This document shows positions 1-6,787 of a stretch of 64,000 nucleotides of DNA, one piece after another; position 1 is the first letter of the stretch; every line of letters starts with the position of its first letter. The DNA is from Caldilineaceae bacterium (lineage in GTDB: Bacteria; Chloroflexota; Anaerolineae; Caldilineales; Caldilineaceae), in the NCBI GenBank assembly GCA_022823185.1, contig JAJDXQ010000010.1, forward strand, positions 159,941 through 223,940, given 5' to 3'. The position numbers and the translations under genes are program-made. The notes below the pieces were generated by a model, which was given only the letters and a program-made list of their open reading frames with translations, had not been told where the DNA came from and made no database searches.

Positions 1-216
1 GACGGCCGGCAGGTTGGCCCGTTCCTTTTCCAACTCTTCCAACAGCTGCAGGATCGAGGTTGCGAGCGCGGCCACCTGCTCCTTTTCCATGATCAGGGTG
101 GCCATGTCAGCGCCTTGGCGGGCCTGCAGGAAGAATGTGCGCTGGCCAGGACGCCCGACCGCGTCGGCAACGATTGCGCTCACTGGATTAAAATCGTAGG
201 TAAACTGTGATTCCAT
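1..216 (-). CDS. DUF3090 family protein, 3'-truncated by window edge
   Basis: The reading frame opens with an ATG at 216 and runs off the left edge of the window after 72 codons. The visible N-terminus includes a DFNPVSAIVADAVG stretch and the signature RTFFLQARQG at residues 26-35, followed by a helical, Glu-rich part. This matches the start of the DUF3090 family, conserved in Actinobacteria and Chloroflexi and usually encoded next to a histidine phosphatase. That neighbour is present here 115 bp upstream, on the same strand. The biochemical function of DUF3090 is not established. The missing C-terminal part lies outside the window, so this is a window-edge truncation and not a pseudogene. 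Confidence 0.8.
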   Translation of the reverse strand, partial: MESQFTYDFNPVSAIVADAVGRPGQRTFFLQARQGADMATLIMEKEQVAALATSILQLLEELEKERANLPAV

Positions 217-331
217 GTGGCTTTGGCTGGTAATCGATCGCTGGCTCAGGTTCGGGCGGACTGGCAGGCGCCGGCAGGATGCCTATTGTCCCATCGCGCT
301 GCCCGGGCGACCTTTTGGCAAGATATCCTAT

Positions 332-1075
332 TCAGGCTTCTTCTAACTTTATCACAGGGAAACCGCCGCTGTCATTCATGGCGAGGATGCTTGGCCCAAA
401 ACGATGGAAGGCGACAAGGCTGATCGAAGCGGTGCTGATCTGGATGCGCTGGAAAAGGTCGAGCGGCGTGCCCAGGTAGTAGGCGAGGCTGGTGCGCAGG
501 ACATCGCCGTGGGCAACGACGGCGATCACCTCGCCGGCGTGTTGGGTCCGGATGCGTTCCAGGGTCGTGATGACGCGATTCTGCACTTCTCGCAAGGTTT
601 CGCCCCCTGGGAAACGAAAGCCGCCGGGGAATATCTGGACCAGCCGCCATTCCGGTCGTTTGCTCAACTCCTTCAATTCGCCGCCGCGCCATTCGCCGTA
701 ATCGACCTCCAGGATGCCCGGCTCTATCGAGACGGAGAGGTTCAGCGCCCCGGCCAGGGGCTGGGCCGTCTCCAGGCAGCGCAGGAGCGGGCTGGAGTAG
801 ACGGCGGAGATGGGCTGCGCTTTGAGGCGCTCGGCAAGCTGCTGGGCCTGCTCCCTTCCCTTTTCGTTCAGCGCCACGCAAGGCGTCCGTCCGGCCAGCG
901 CGCCCCGTTTGGTCCAATCGTTTTCGCCGTGGCGGATGAGGAAGAGATAGGTCGGGCGCGGTTGTTTTTCTTTTTCGCGTTCGTCGTCGGCCTGGTTTTC
1001 TCCTTCGTCTTTGGCTTCCTCAGGCTCTTGTGTTTTTCCACTTTTTTCTTCGATCAAACCGATTTCTCTTTCCAA
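332..1075 (-). CDS. Histidine phosphatase (phosphoglycerate mutase-like) family protein
   Basis: A 247-residue protein of the histidine phosphatase superfamily. The phospho-acceptor motif LIRHGE lies at residues 46-51, the YSSPLLRCLETA segment follows, and the second catalytic histidine is in VVAHGD near residue 189. The first 40 residues are an unusual, highly charged, Glu/Lys-rich tail with no counterpart in the catalytic fold. No in-frame ATG or GTG precedes the RHG motif, so the start is placed at a TTG (1075); another TTG lies six codons later. The gene is followed on the same strand by a DUF3090 gene, a pairing also known in Actinobacteria. Substrate cannot be told from sequence; family members include phosphoglycerate mutases and small phosphomonoesterases. 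Confidence 0.85.
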   Translation of the reverse strand: MEREIGLIEEKSGKTQEPEEAKDEGENQADDEREKEKQPRPTYLFLIRHGENDWTKRGALAGRTPCVALNEKGREQAQQLAERLKAQPISAVYSSPLLRCLETAQPLAGALNLSVSIEPGILEVDYGEWRGGELKELSKRPEWRLVQIFPGGFRFPGGETLREVQNRVITTLERIRTQHAGEVIAVVAHGDVLRTSLAYYLGTPLDLFQRIQISTASISLVAFHRFGPSILAMNDSGGFPVIKLEEA

Positions 1076-1139
1076 GGGGTGGGTTTCCGCTTGTGCGGGT
1101 CTGTTGCATTTCCATTGTAACCGTGATCCGGCGCTGTGT

Positions 1140-1300
1140 AAATGCGGGAAACGGATTGGCGGGGGGACGGGGATTTGGGGGGTGTTGTCTGGACGGGGAT
1201 TGGGGGGGATTGTGGGGATTTGGGGGATGGGTTGCTGTCTGGACGGGGATTTAGGGGGAGGGGCAGGGGAACTGCGGGGAGGGGCGGTGGAGCGGCGGGG
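1140..1300 (+). repeat. G-rich imperfect repeat tract with GTCTGGACGGGGAT units
   Basis: The 400-bp spacer between the divergent phosphatase and VapB genes holds a G-run-rich tract. The unit TGTCTGGACGGGGAT occurs at 1186-1200 and 1236-1250, with a related GGGGGACGGGGATTTGG at about 1163. Runs of four to seven G recur every 5-15 bp, so the plus strand could form G-quadruplexes. A second copy of the same unit lies at 21090-21158. No gene is supported in the spacer. Confidence 0.6.
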
Positions 1301-1475
1301 CGCGGGATGGGTTTGCGCAAGGTGTTGATGATGCTCGTTGTGGCGGGACCCTTAAGGCAGGGGCGGCCAGGCGCGTCACCTGGTGGAGCAGGTATGTGTC
1401 AGGCTTGACCGGGTGAGGGGAACGGCATAGGATGATGCAGAAGGGCCCGGTTTTGCATGAGAGGAGATGAGGCCT

Positions 1476-1739
1476 ATGGAGGAGATCACGGTCAGAGGAA
1501 TAGACGAGGAGCTGAGCGTCTGCCTGCGCCGCCTGGCAGAGCGGGAGGGGCTCTCTCTGAACCAGGCCGCGCTCAGGCTGCTGCGAAGAGGAGCCGGCTT
1601 GGCGGAAAGTCCAGGCAGGGGGAATACGGTGGGTGATTCATTCGACCGGTTGATAGGGAGCTGGACCCAGGAGGAAGCGGATGAAATGGAGGCCGCGCTC
1701 GAGGAATTCGAGATCATTGACGAGGCGGCCTGGCGATGA
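1476..1739 (+). CDS. VapB/FitA-type ribbon-helix-helix antitoxin
   Basis: A short protein (87 residues from ATG 1476) whose N-terminus, ITVRGIDEELSVCLRRLAER then EGLSLNQAALRLLRRG, has the beta-strand plus two-helix pattern of FitA/VapB ribbon-helix-helix DNA-binding antitoxins. The C-terminal half, with many acidic residues (EEADEMEAALEEFE), resembles the toxin-binding part. A GAGGAG ribosome binding site lies 9 bases before ATG 1476; an upstream ATG at 1467 would abut it directly. The stop codon overlaps the ATG of the downstream PIN-domain gene (ATGA), the usual antitoxin-toxin coupling. The cognate toxin is broken, so this may be an orphan or a regulator of other loci. Ribbon-helix-helix assignment is fairly sure. 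Confidence 0.8.
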   Translation: MEEITVRGIDEELSVCLRRLAEREGLSLNQAALRLLRRGAGLAESPGRGNTVGDSFDRLIGSWTQEEADEMEAALEEFEIIDEAAWR

Positions 1740-2104
1740 AGGTTTTTCTTGGCGACACCGCGTATTCGCTGCTGATGTGGAAACAGGGGGAGGTCCTGTT
1801 CTCCGCCGCCGTAGCCGGCGAACTGATGTAGGGCTGCTGGGGAGGCAGTCAGTTCAAGCGGAACGCCGCCGACCTGTGCCCGTTTCTCGACAGTCCCTAC
1901 TCCTCCTTCATAAAAGTGGGCCCGATCACCGCAGACCGCTATGCCAGGATAGCGGCAGCATTGAGGGTGAAAGGCCGGCCGATTCCAACTAACGATGTCT
2001 GGATAGCGGCCCACGCAATGGAGAGCGGCGCAGATCTGGTTTCGGCGGACAGTCACTTCGAGCACGTTGAAGGGATTGTCTGGGTGCGCGTGGCGGCAGC
2101 TTGA
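1736..2104 (+). pseudogene. Broken VapC-type PIN-domain toxin
   Basis: Translated through, the frame starting at ATG 1736 gives a VapC-like PIN protein: first acidic residue in FLGDTAYS, the GEL segment, the PIPTNDVWIAAHAM helix and SADSHFEHV near the end. An in-frame TAG (1829-1831, codon 32) falls where the family normally continues GEL-xx-G. The stretch between the first strand and GEL is also about a dozen residues shorter than expected, consistent with an in-frame deletion. The rest stays in frame to TGA 2104, so decay looks recent. The start overlaps the VapB stop. Readthrough is conceivable but the deletion argues for loss of function. Confidence 0.75.
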
Positions 2105-2541
2105 ACTGATCCGCGGCGGGGCGCGGAGAGCCGCACTAGGGCGCTCCGTGTTCCTTTAGCGCAGATGGGCGGCTATGAGCAGTTCAGGGAGATTCGACCG
2201 CAGAGGAAGCCAGCAAAACGCTTTGGGGGACCTGGAATATCTTGCAATTCATAGGCGTGATCGCCTACACTTGGCAAGCCCAACGGCCAACTCCTCATCG
2301 AACTCACAAAAATGTGGCTCTGCTGCCGGCATTTGTCTATCTGGGAGTCTGGAGAGACCGGCGACAATGGGAAAGAGATCACAGGAACAAGAACATAATG
2401 GGAAGGTATGCGAAGGCATGCGATGACATGGCTGGATTCAGAGCGTAACTGTTCAGAGCGGGTCTCAACGGGAGGCGAACCGGGATACTCCAACACGGCG
2501 CTCCACGCGGTGAAGCACTCCGAATACTATTTGGTGACTTG
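2105..2541. other. Spacer without a supported gene
   Basis: These 437 bp lie between the broken vapC and the DUF6883 gene. Short open frames exist on both strands, but none shows family resemblance, a ribosome binding site with good spacing, or the third-position GC bias of the neighbours. Base composition is less GC-rich than the surrounding genes, which fits acquired or decaying DNA. No tRNA or strong hairpin was seen. Confidence 0.5.
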
Positions 2542-2898
2542 ATGAAAGTTCCAGGGGCCGAACATGCCGTCGTGGACATTCGAAAACTGCGTGATTACTG
2601 CCTGGATGCGACGCATGCACTTGGGAGACACAAGGCTCGCCTATTTGTTGCTATGCTTGGCATAACCGCTGATGATGCGGAAGAGTTACGCAGCGTCTTG
2701 TTGGAAGCGGTCAAGACATGCGACGCGCAATTGGGACGACGTGACGCGTATGGCCAACGATACAATTTAGAGTTCGAGCTTATCTGGTATGGCAGACGGG
2801 CGACAGTGCGAACTGCCTGGATTATCGAGCATATTTCGGACACGCCGAGAATGACATCTTGCTTTCCGCTGTCGAATGTAGGAGGTGAGAGCACATGA
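2542..2898 (+). CDS. DUF6883 domain-containing protein
   Basis: A 118-residue protein beginning MKVPGAEHAVVDIRKLRDYC, followed by GRHKARLFVAMLGI, a helical ADDAEELRSVLLEAV segment, YGQRYNLEFEL and VRTAWII. These are the conserved elements of the DUF6883 family, whose members commonly sit next to DUF4926 genes; the activity is not known to me. The start is ATG 2542, four bases after a GGTGA motif. The stop codon overlaps the ATG of the next gene (ATGA), so the two are translationally coupled and probably act together. Toxin-antitoxin-like behaviour has been suspected for such pairs but is not shown here. GC content is lower than in the housekeeping genes, consistent with mobile accessory DNA. 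Confidence 0.75.
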   Translation: MKVPGAEHAVVDIRKLRDYCLDATHALGRHKARLFVAMLGITADDAEELRSVLLEAVKTCDAQLGRRDAYGQRYNLEFELIWYGRRATVRTAWIIEHISDTPRMTSCFPLSNVGGEST

Positions 2899-3281
2899 AT
2901 ATCAAACTACTCGATGTCGTTGCTTTGACAGGCGATCTCCCCGAATACAATCTCCGGCGTGGGCAGATCGGTACAGTCGTAGAGATTCTTGCAAACGGCA
3001 AAGCGTTTGAAGTTGAGTTCAGCGACCTTGACGGATGCACCTACGAATCGGTTGGACTGTCTTCGGATCAGATTGCGCTCGAGGGAAGTGACCGCCCCGT
3101 TAAGATCGAAGAACATTCCCCTGAATTTTCACCAGGCCAGATTGTGACATTGAAGTCCGATCCCTCCATGAAGGGCGCGGTTGTCGAAGTGTTGCCGGGC
3201 CAGCCTGAGAACCGCGTCAAGGTATTTGTAGGGGGGACCATCGAGTCGTATTACACCTCTCAGTTAGAGATTGAAGCGTAA
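2895..3281 (+). CDS. DUF4926 domain protein with second SH3/KOW-like domain
   Basis: A 128-residue protein with two consecutive small beta-barrel segments. Residues 1-60 (LLDVVALTGDLPEYNLRRGQ, GTVVEIL, FEVEFSD) are a DUF4926 domain. Residues 75-128 (FSPGQIVTLKSDPSMKGAVV, then VFVGGTIESYYTSQLE) resemble an SH3/KOW-like barrel seen at the N-terminus of some large helicase-type proteins. DUF4926 proteins are often single-domain and about 70-100 residues, so the second barrel makes this one longer. A strong GGAGGTGA site precedes the ATG, which overlaps the stop of the DUF6883 gene. The pair forms a two-gene operon. A role as binding partner or antidote of the DUF6883 protein is an inference from gene order. 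Confidence 0.75.
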   Translation: MNIKLLDVVALTGDLPEYNLRRGQIGTVVEILANGKAFEVEFSDLDGCTYESVGLSSDQIALEGSDRPVKIEEHSPEFSPGQIVTLKSDPSMKGAVVEVLPGQPENRVKVFVGGTIESYYTSQLEIEA

Positions 3282-3369
3282 GGTGATGAAGCTAAGCTTC
3301 TCTCGTTTGATCAGTTTCACGCCTATCTGACTGCTCTCCAGATTCAGCATTCCAGCCTGTTGACGTTGA

Positions 3370-3400
3370 ATTCGCTCAACGCGCGCCGCGTTGAGCGAAT
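3370..3400. terminator. Perfect 14-bp inverted repeat between convergent genes
   Basis: Arms 3370-3383 (ATTCGCTCAACGCG) and 3387-3400 are perfectly complementary around a 3-base loop (CGC). The element sits between the ends of the plus-strand DUF4926 gene and the minus-strand DUF418 gene. It could stop transcription from both sides, but no T tract follows on either strand, so it may instead be a remnant of a repeat element or a protein-binding palindrome. Confidence 0.45.
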
Positions 3401-3476
3401 ACTGTGCTTGGTCCCATGAACCGGACCACGGAACTCGAAAAAAGGGGCATTTCGGTGAATAGAACCGGCCGTCCAT

Positions 3477-4745
3477 TCAGATGGGTTGGCGAGATTCTTG
3501 TCGTGAAGGATTCCTCAGGGGCTGGAGCCGCCAGTAGCTGAGCGAACGCCACAACCATTCGAAGGGCCCAAAGCGGCAGTAGCGCAGCCACAGCGGCGAC
3601 ACCACCAGCTGGACCACCCAGATCGCGACGACGATGCCGATCTGCCCCACCCGCTCGACCGAGCCGAACAGACCGAGACCGTGGCCGTAGAAAATGGCCG
3701 TGGCCAGGATCGTCTGCAAAAGGTAGTTGGTCAGCGCAGTCCGTCCTACTGCGGCCAGCGCGGTCTGCAGCCAGGGCAGGGCGCGCGAGCGGGCAAACAG
3801 CATCAGCAGGCCGATGTAGGCGGCGCTGACGAAGAGGCTGCCCCAGTAGTTCGGCTGCGCGCCGAGGCCAAACTTGGAGAACTCCAGTATCCAGCTGTTG
3901 GCGAAGTTCTGGGCTGCCCCCCAGCTCACGACAGGCAGACCGATGACGAGTCCGAAGATAACCATACCGAAGTAGAAGCTGCGCGAGCGGCTGCCTGTGA
4001 GAACGCCCCAGCGGTAAAGCGCCATCCCCATCAACATCAGGCCCCCGGCGCGCCAGAGCCCCCAGAACAGCAGCCCGACCGTCTGGAATTCGGCGGACCG
4101 GGGCACGCGGGCATCCATCTGCTTAAGCCAGCCGCCCCGGTAGGAGGCGACTTCGGCTGCGATCGTCTCAGAAGCCGGCTGCCAGTCGGCCCGTAGCTCC
4201 CGCTGCGTTTCAGGCGGGGTAAACTGCATGGTGAGGCTTGTGGCCAGCAGGATCAGAGCGGGGATCGAGACGACGAAGATTCCCAGCGCCAGCTGCCAGG
4301 CCGGGCGCAGCCGGCGCAGCCAGTAGACCCAGAAGCCGCACAGCGCGTAGGCGACCAGGATGTCGCCGGACCAGAGCAGGTAGGCGTGGGCCAGGCCGAA
4401 GAGCAGCAGCCAGAAGTTGCGGCGGTAATGCAGGGTCCAGGCGCGCTGCCCGCGCGCGTCCAGTTTCTCGGTCATGAGCAGGATGCCTGCGCCGAAGAGC
4501 AGGGAGAAGATGGTCATGAACTTCTGGTCGGCGAAGATGTGGCTCAGCGTCCAGACCCAGCGGTTTGCCCCGGTCAGGTCGCCGTAGACGGTCGGGTTGG
4601 AATAGGCGGCTGCGGGCATGGCGAAGCCCTGGATATTCATGATGAGAATGCCCAGCAGGGCGAAGCCGCGCAGGATGTCGATGGCGACGATTCGCTCCGC
4701 CGGGCGGGTGGGGGCCGTCGTGGGCTGGGCCGTTATAGAGGGCAT
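3477..4745 (-). CDS. DUF418 domain-containing polytopic membrane protein
   Basis: A 422-residue integral membrane protein. The N-terminal RIVAIDILRGFALLGILIMN is the hallmark of the DUF418/YeiB family, followed by the DQKFMTIFSLLFGAG loop, several hydrophobic helices (WLLLFGLAHAYLLWSGDILV, ALGIFVVSIPALILLATSL, LMLMGMALYRWGVL), and the C-terminal signature FGPFEWLWRSLSYWRLQPLR. The family is loosely related to membrane acyltransferases, but no substrate is known. ATG 4745 was chosen because AAGGA lies six bases upstream and the family motif begins soon after it; the open frame extends further upstream without homology. It converges on the DUF4926 gene, with a perfect hairpin in between. It stands alone on the minus strand. 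Confidence 0.85.
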   Translation of the reverse strand: MPSITAQPTTAPTRPAERIVAIDILRGFALLGILIMNIQGFAMPAAAYSNPTVYGDLTGANRWVWTLSHIFADQKFMTIFSLLFGAGILLMTEKLDARGQRAWTLHYRRNFWLLLFGLAHAYLLWSGDILVAYALCGFWVYWLRRLRPAWQLALGIFVVSIPALILLATSLTMQFTPPETQRELRADWQPASETIAAEVASYRGGWLKQMDARVPRSAEFQTVGLLFWGLWRAGGLMLMGMALYRWGVLTGSRSRSFYFGMVIFGLVIGLPVVSWGAAQNFANSWILEFSKFGLGAQPNYWGSLFVSAAYIGLLMLFARSRALPWLQTALAAVGRTALTNYLLQTILATAIFYGHGLGLFGSVERVGQIGIVVAIWVVQLVVSPLWLRYCRFGPFEWLWRSLSYWRLQPLRNPSRQESRQPI

Positions 4746-4940
4746 ACAGGTTCCTTCGAGGAGTGAGGAGAGAGAAGAGAGGAGAGAGAACGGAGCGCGA
4801 TACTGACTCTCTTCTTTGCGCTTCTCCACATTGGTGGAAGTGTAAGGGCTGTCTTCCCTCTATAAGCAAGCGGGCGTGTTGTGTTGCAGAATCGTGGAAC
4901 TGTTAAGGTGAGTGCGCAATATGGATGGCGGCTGTGGGGT

Positions 4941-5642
4941 TCAGACGGTTCGCAGATTCGCCTTGATCGTGGTCAACACGTCGTCGAACATGGCGGTGGT
5001 GAGGCGGCCGGTGTTGGTGTTCTGGCGGCTGACGTGGTAGGAGGCGTAGAGGCGGGGGAGAGGGGCGGGGAGGGAGTGCGCGGCGCCGTGGGAGAAGGAG
5101 AGGCGGGGGAGCTGATGGCCGAGTTCGCGCAGGGCGCGCAGGTAGCCGTCGAAGGCGATCTTGCCGAGCGCGAGTACGGCCTGCAGGCGCGGCAGCAGCG
5201 CGAGCTCCTGCAGGAGCCAGCTGCGGCAGTTGTTGAGCTCGGCGGCTTTGGGCCGGTTTTTGGGCGGCACACAGTAGGCCACGCCGGTCATGTAACAGTC
5301 GATCAGCTCGAGGCCGTCATCCCGGTGGGCGCTGTTCGGTCCGCTGGCGAAGCCGGCGCGGTGGAGGGCGGGGTAGAGGAAGTTGCCGGAGCCGTCGCCG
5401 GTGAATGGGCGGCCGGTGCGGTTGGCCCCGTGGGCTCCGGGGGCGAGGCCCAGGACGAGCAGGCGGGCGCGGGGATCGCCCCATCCGGGCACGGGCTTGC
5501 CCCAATAGGTCCAGTCGCGGAAGGCCTGGCGTTTGGTCGCGGCCACCTCTTCGCGCCAGGCGACCAGGCGGGGGCAGGCGCGGCAGGCGACCGCGGCGGC
5601 GCGATGTTCATCGAGGGAGTTGTAGGCGGGGGCGTTGCTCAT
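4941..5642 (-). CDS. Uracil-DNA glycosylase, family 5 (UDGb)-like
   Basis: A 233-residue uracil-DNA glycosylase superfamily protein acting in base excision repair of deaminated bases. Motif A GLAPGAHGANRTGRPFTGD is at residues 65-83 and motif B SYHVSRQNTNTGRLT at 201-215. Four cysteines suited to a 4Fe-4S cluster are C20, C23, C124 and C139. The AHGANRTGR form of motif A and the NTGRLT ending of motif B point to family 5 (UDGb), which removes uracil and related lesions in thermophiles, actinobacteria and others. Motif B normally reads HPS; here it is HVS, a substitution next to the catalytic loop. ATG 5642 has no clear ribosome binding site. The gene may be cotranscribed with the AraD1 gene 68 bp upstream. 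Confidence 0.88.
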   Translation of the reverse strand: MSNAPAYNSLDEHRAAAVACRACPRLVAWREEVAATKRQAFRDWTYWGKPVPGWGDPRARLLVLGLAPGAHGANRTGRPFTGDGSGNFLYPALHRAGFASGPNSAHRDDGLELIDCYMTGVAYCVPPKNRPKAAELNNCRSWLLQELALLPRLQAVLALGKIAFDGYLRALRELGHQLPRLSFSHGAAHSLPAPLPRLYASYHVSRQNTNTGRLTTAMFDDVLTTIKANLRTV

Positions 5643-5710
5643 GGGATCGTTGGGTGCATTTGATATGTCGCGGCGGGGCGAACGCCTTCATGTAGTTGGA
5701 AACCAGACAC

Positions 5711-6712
5711 CTACAGCGTCCGGATTTCCACCAGTTGCTCGGCTTCTGGCGTGTCCTGGAGCTGGTTGCGCAGGGGGCGGCCGAAACCGGGCGCGCTGAT
5801 TTCGAAGACGTCGCCCGGCTGTGTCTGGATGCCGGCGGCGAAGCTGAGGGTGGCGGTGCCGTAGAAGTGCAGATGCACGTCGCCGGGGGTGCGGAAGGGC
5901 TGGTACTTGAAGTGATGATGCTGGATGTTGGCGAGGCTGTGGGTCATGTTGTCCTCGCCGGTGAGGAAGGGGGCGGACCACAGCTCGCGGTCGTCGCGCA
6001 GGATGCGGGAGGTTCCCTCGATGTGCGCGGGCGGGTTGCCGAGCAGCAGCTCCGGCCCGCAGGCGCACTGGCGGAGCTTGGAGTGGGCGAGGTAGAGGTA
6101 GTTCTTTTTCTCCAGGACATGGTCGGAGAACTCGTTGCCGAGGGCGAAGCCGACGCGCAGAACAGAGCCGTCGTCGCCGATCACGTAGCAGCCGACGAGT
6201 TCGGGCTCTTCGCTGCCCTCGAGGGCAAAGGAGGGCATGGTGAGCGGCTGTCCTGGCGGCACGAGCCAGCGGCCATCGCCTTTATAGAACCATTCGGGCG
6301 CGACGCCCACCTGTCCGGGTAGGGGTTTGCCGCCTTCGAGGCCCATACGGAACATGCGCATCGAGTCGGTCAGCGTCTCTTCTTCCTCGGTTTGGAGATT
6401 CTGGTGCATGGCATCGCGCGCCTGGGCGCTGCCGAGGTGATCGAGGCCGGTGCCGCTGATGACCAGGCGGGTGGGGTCGGGGTGATCGAGCGGCGGGAGG
6501 AGGCGGCCGCCGGCCGCGATGGGGCCATAATCGGCCCGCTGACCGCGCAGCCGTTCTTCAACGAGCTCGGTCAGGGGGCGTCGGCTGCGTCCCGCTTCCA
6601 GCGCCAGGTGATAGATTCGCTCGGTCCCGTTGAGAACGTGCAGGGTCTCTTCGCTTTCGACCATCGCCACGCAACGGTCGCCGTCCTCTGTGCGGTACTG
6701 CACCAGTCGCAT
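5711..6712 (-). CDS. AraD1/GguC family protein (fumarylacetoacetate hydrolase-like fold)
   Basis: A 333-residue protein of the AraD1/GguC family. Recognisable blocks are MRLVQYRTEDGDRCVAMV at the N-terminus, LVISGTGLDHLGSA, PEWFYKGDGRWLV, a metal-binding-like EEPELVGCYVIGDDG, FALGNEFSDHVLE, and GDVHLHFYGTATLSF near the end. GguC was named from the Agrobacterium gguABC sugar-transport locus, and related proteins are annotated as fumarylacetoacetate-hydrolase-fold enzymes of aldonate (arabonate) breakdown. The exact reaction here is unknown. ATG 6712 follows a GAGGAG site with 8-base spacing. No sugar-dehydratase or transporter genes adjoin it, so the pathway context must lie elsewhere. The assignment to family is firm, the function only approximate. 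Confidence 0.8.
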   Translation of the reverse strand: MRLVQYRTEDGDRCVAMVESEETLHVLNGTERIYHLALEAGRSRRPLTELVEERLRGQRADYGPIAAGGRLLPPLDHPDPTRLVISGTGLDHLGSAQARDAMHQNLQTEEEETLTDSMRMFRMGLEGGKPLPGQVGVAPEWFYKGDGRWLVPPGQPLTMPSFALEGSEEPELVGCYVIGDDGSVLRVGFALGNEFSDHVLEKKNYLYLAHSKLRQCACGPELLLGNPPAHIEGTSRILRDDRELWSAPFLTGEDNMTHSLANIQHHHFKYQPFRTPGDVHLHFYGTATLSFAAGIQTQPGDVFEISAPGFGRPLRNQLQDTPEAEQLVEIRTL

Positions 6713-6787
6713 CTTGTTTTCTCCTCAACTGTTCTGCAGATTGAAATGCTCTCGGTAGGGGGATGCAGGGTTGTCATGAGCCGATAA

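Noticed and set aside
404..1120. 238-codon plus-strand frame opposite the histidine phosphatase
   Set aside because: The minus-strand frame has the RHG and second His motifs; the plus frame has no homology and ends in low-complexity Phe-rich sequence.
1736..2104. Stop-codon readthrough or recoding of the vapC TAG
   Set aside because: No recoding signal was seen, and the neighbouring deletion in the PIN core makes simple decay more likely.
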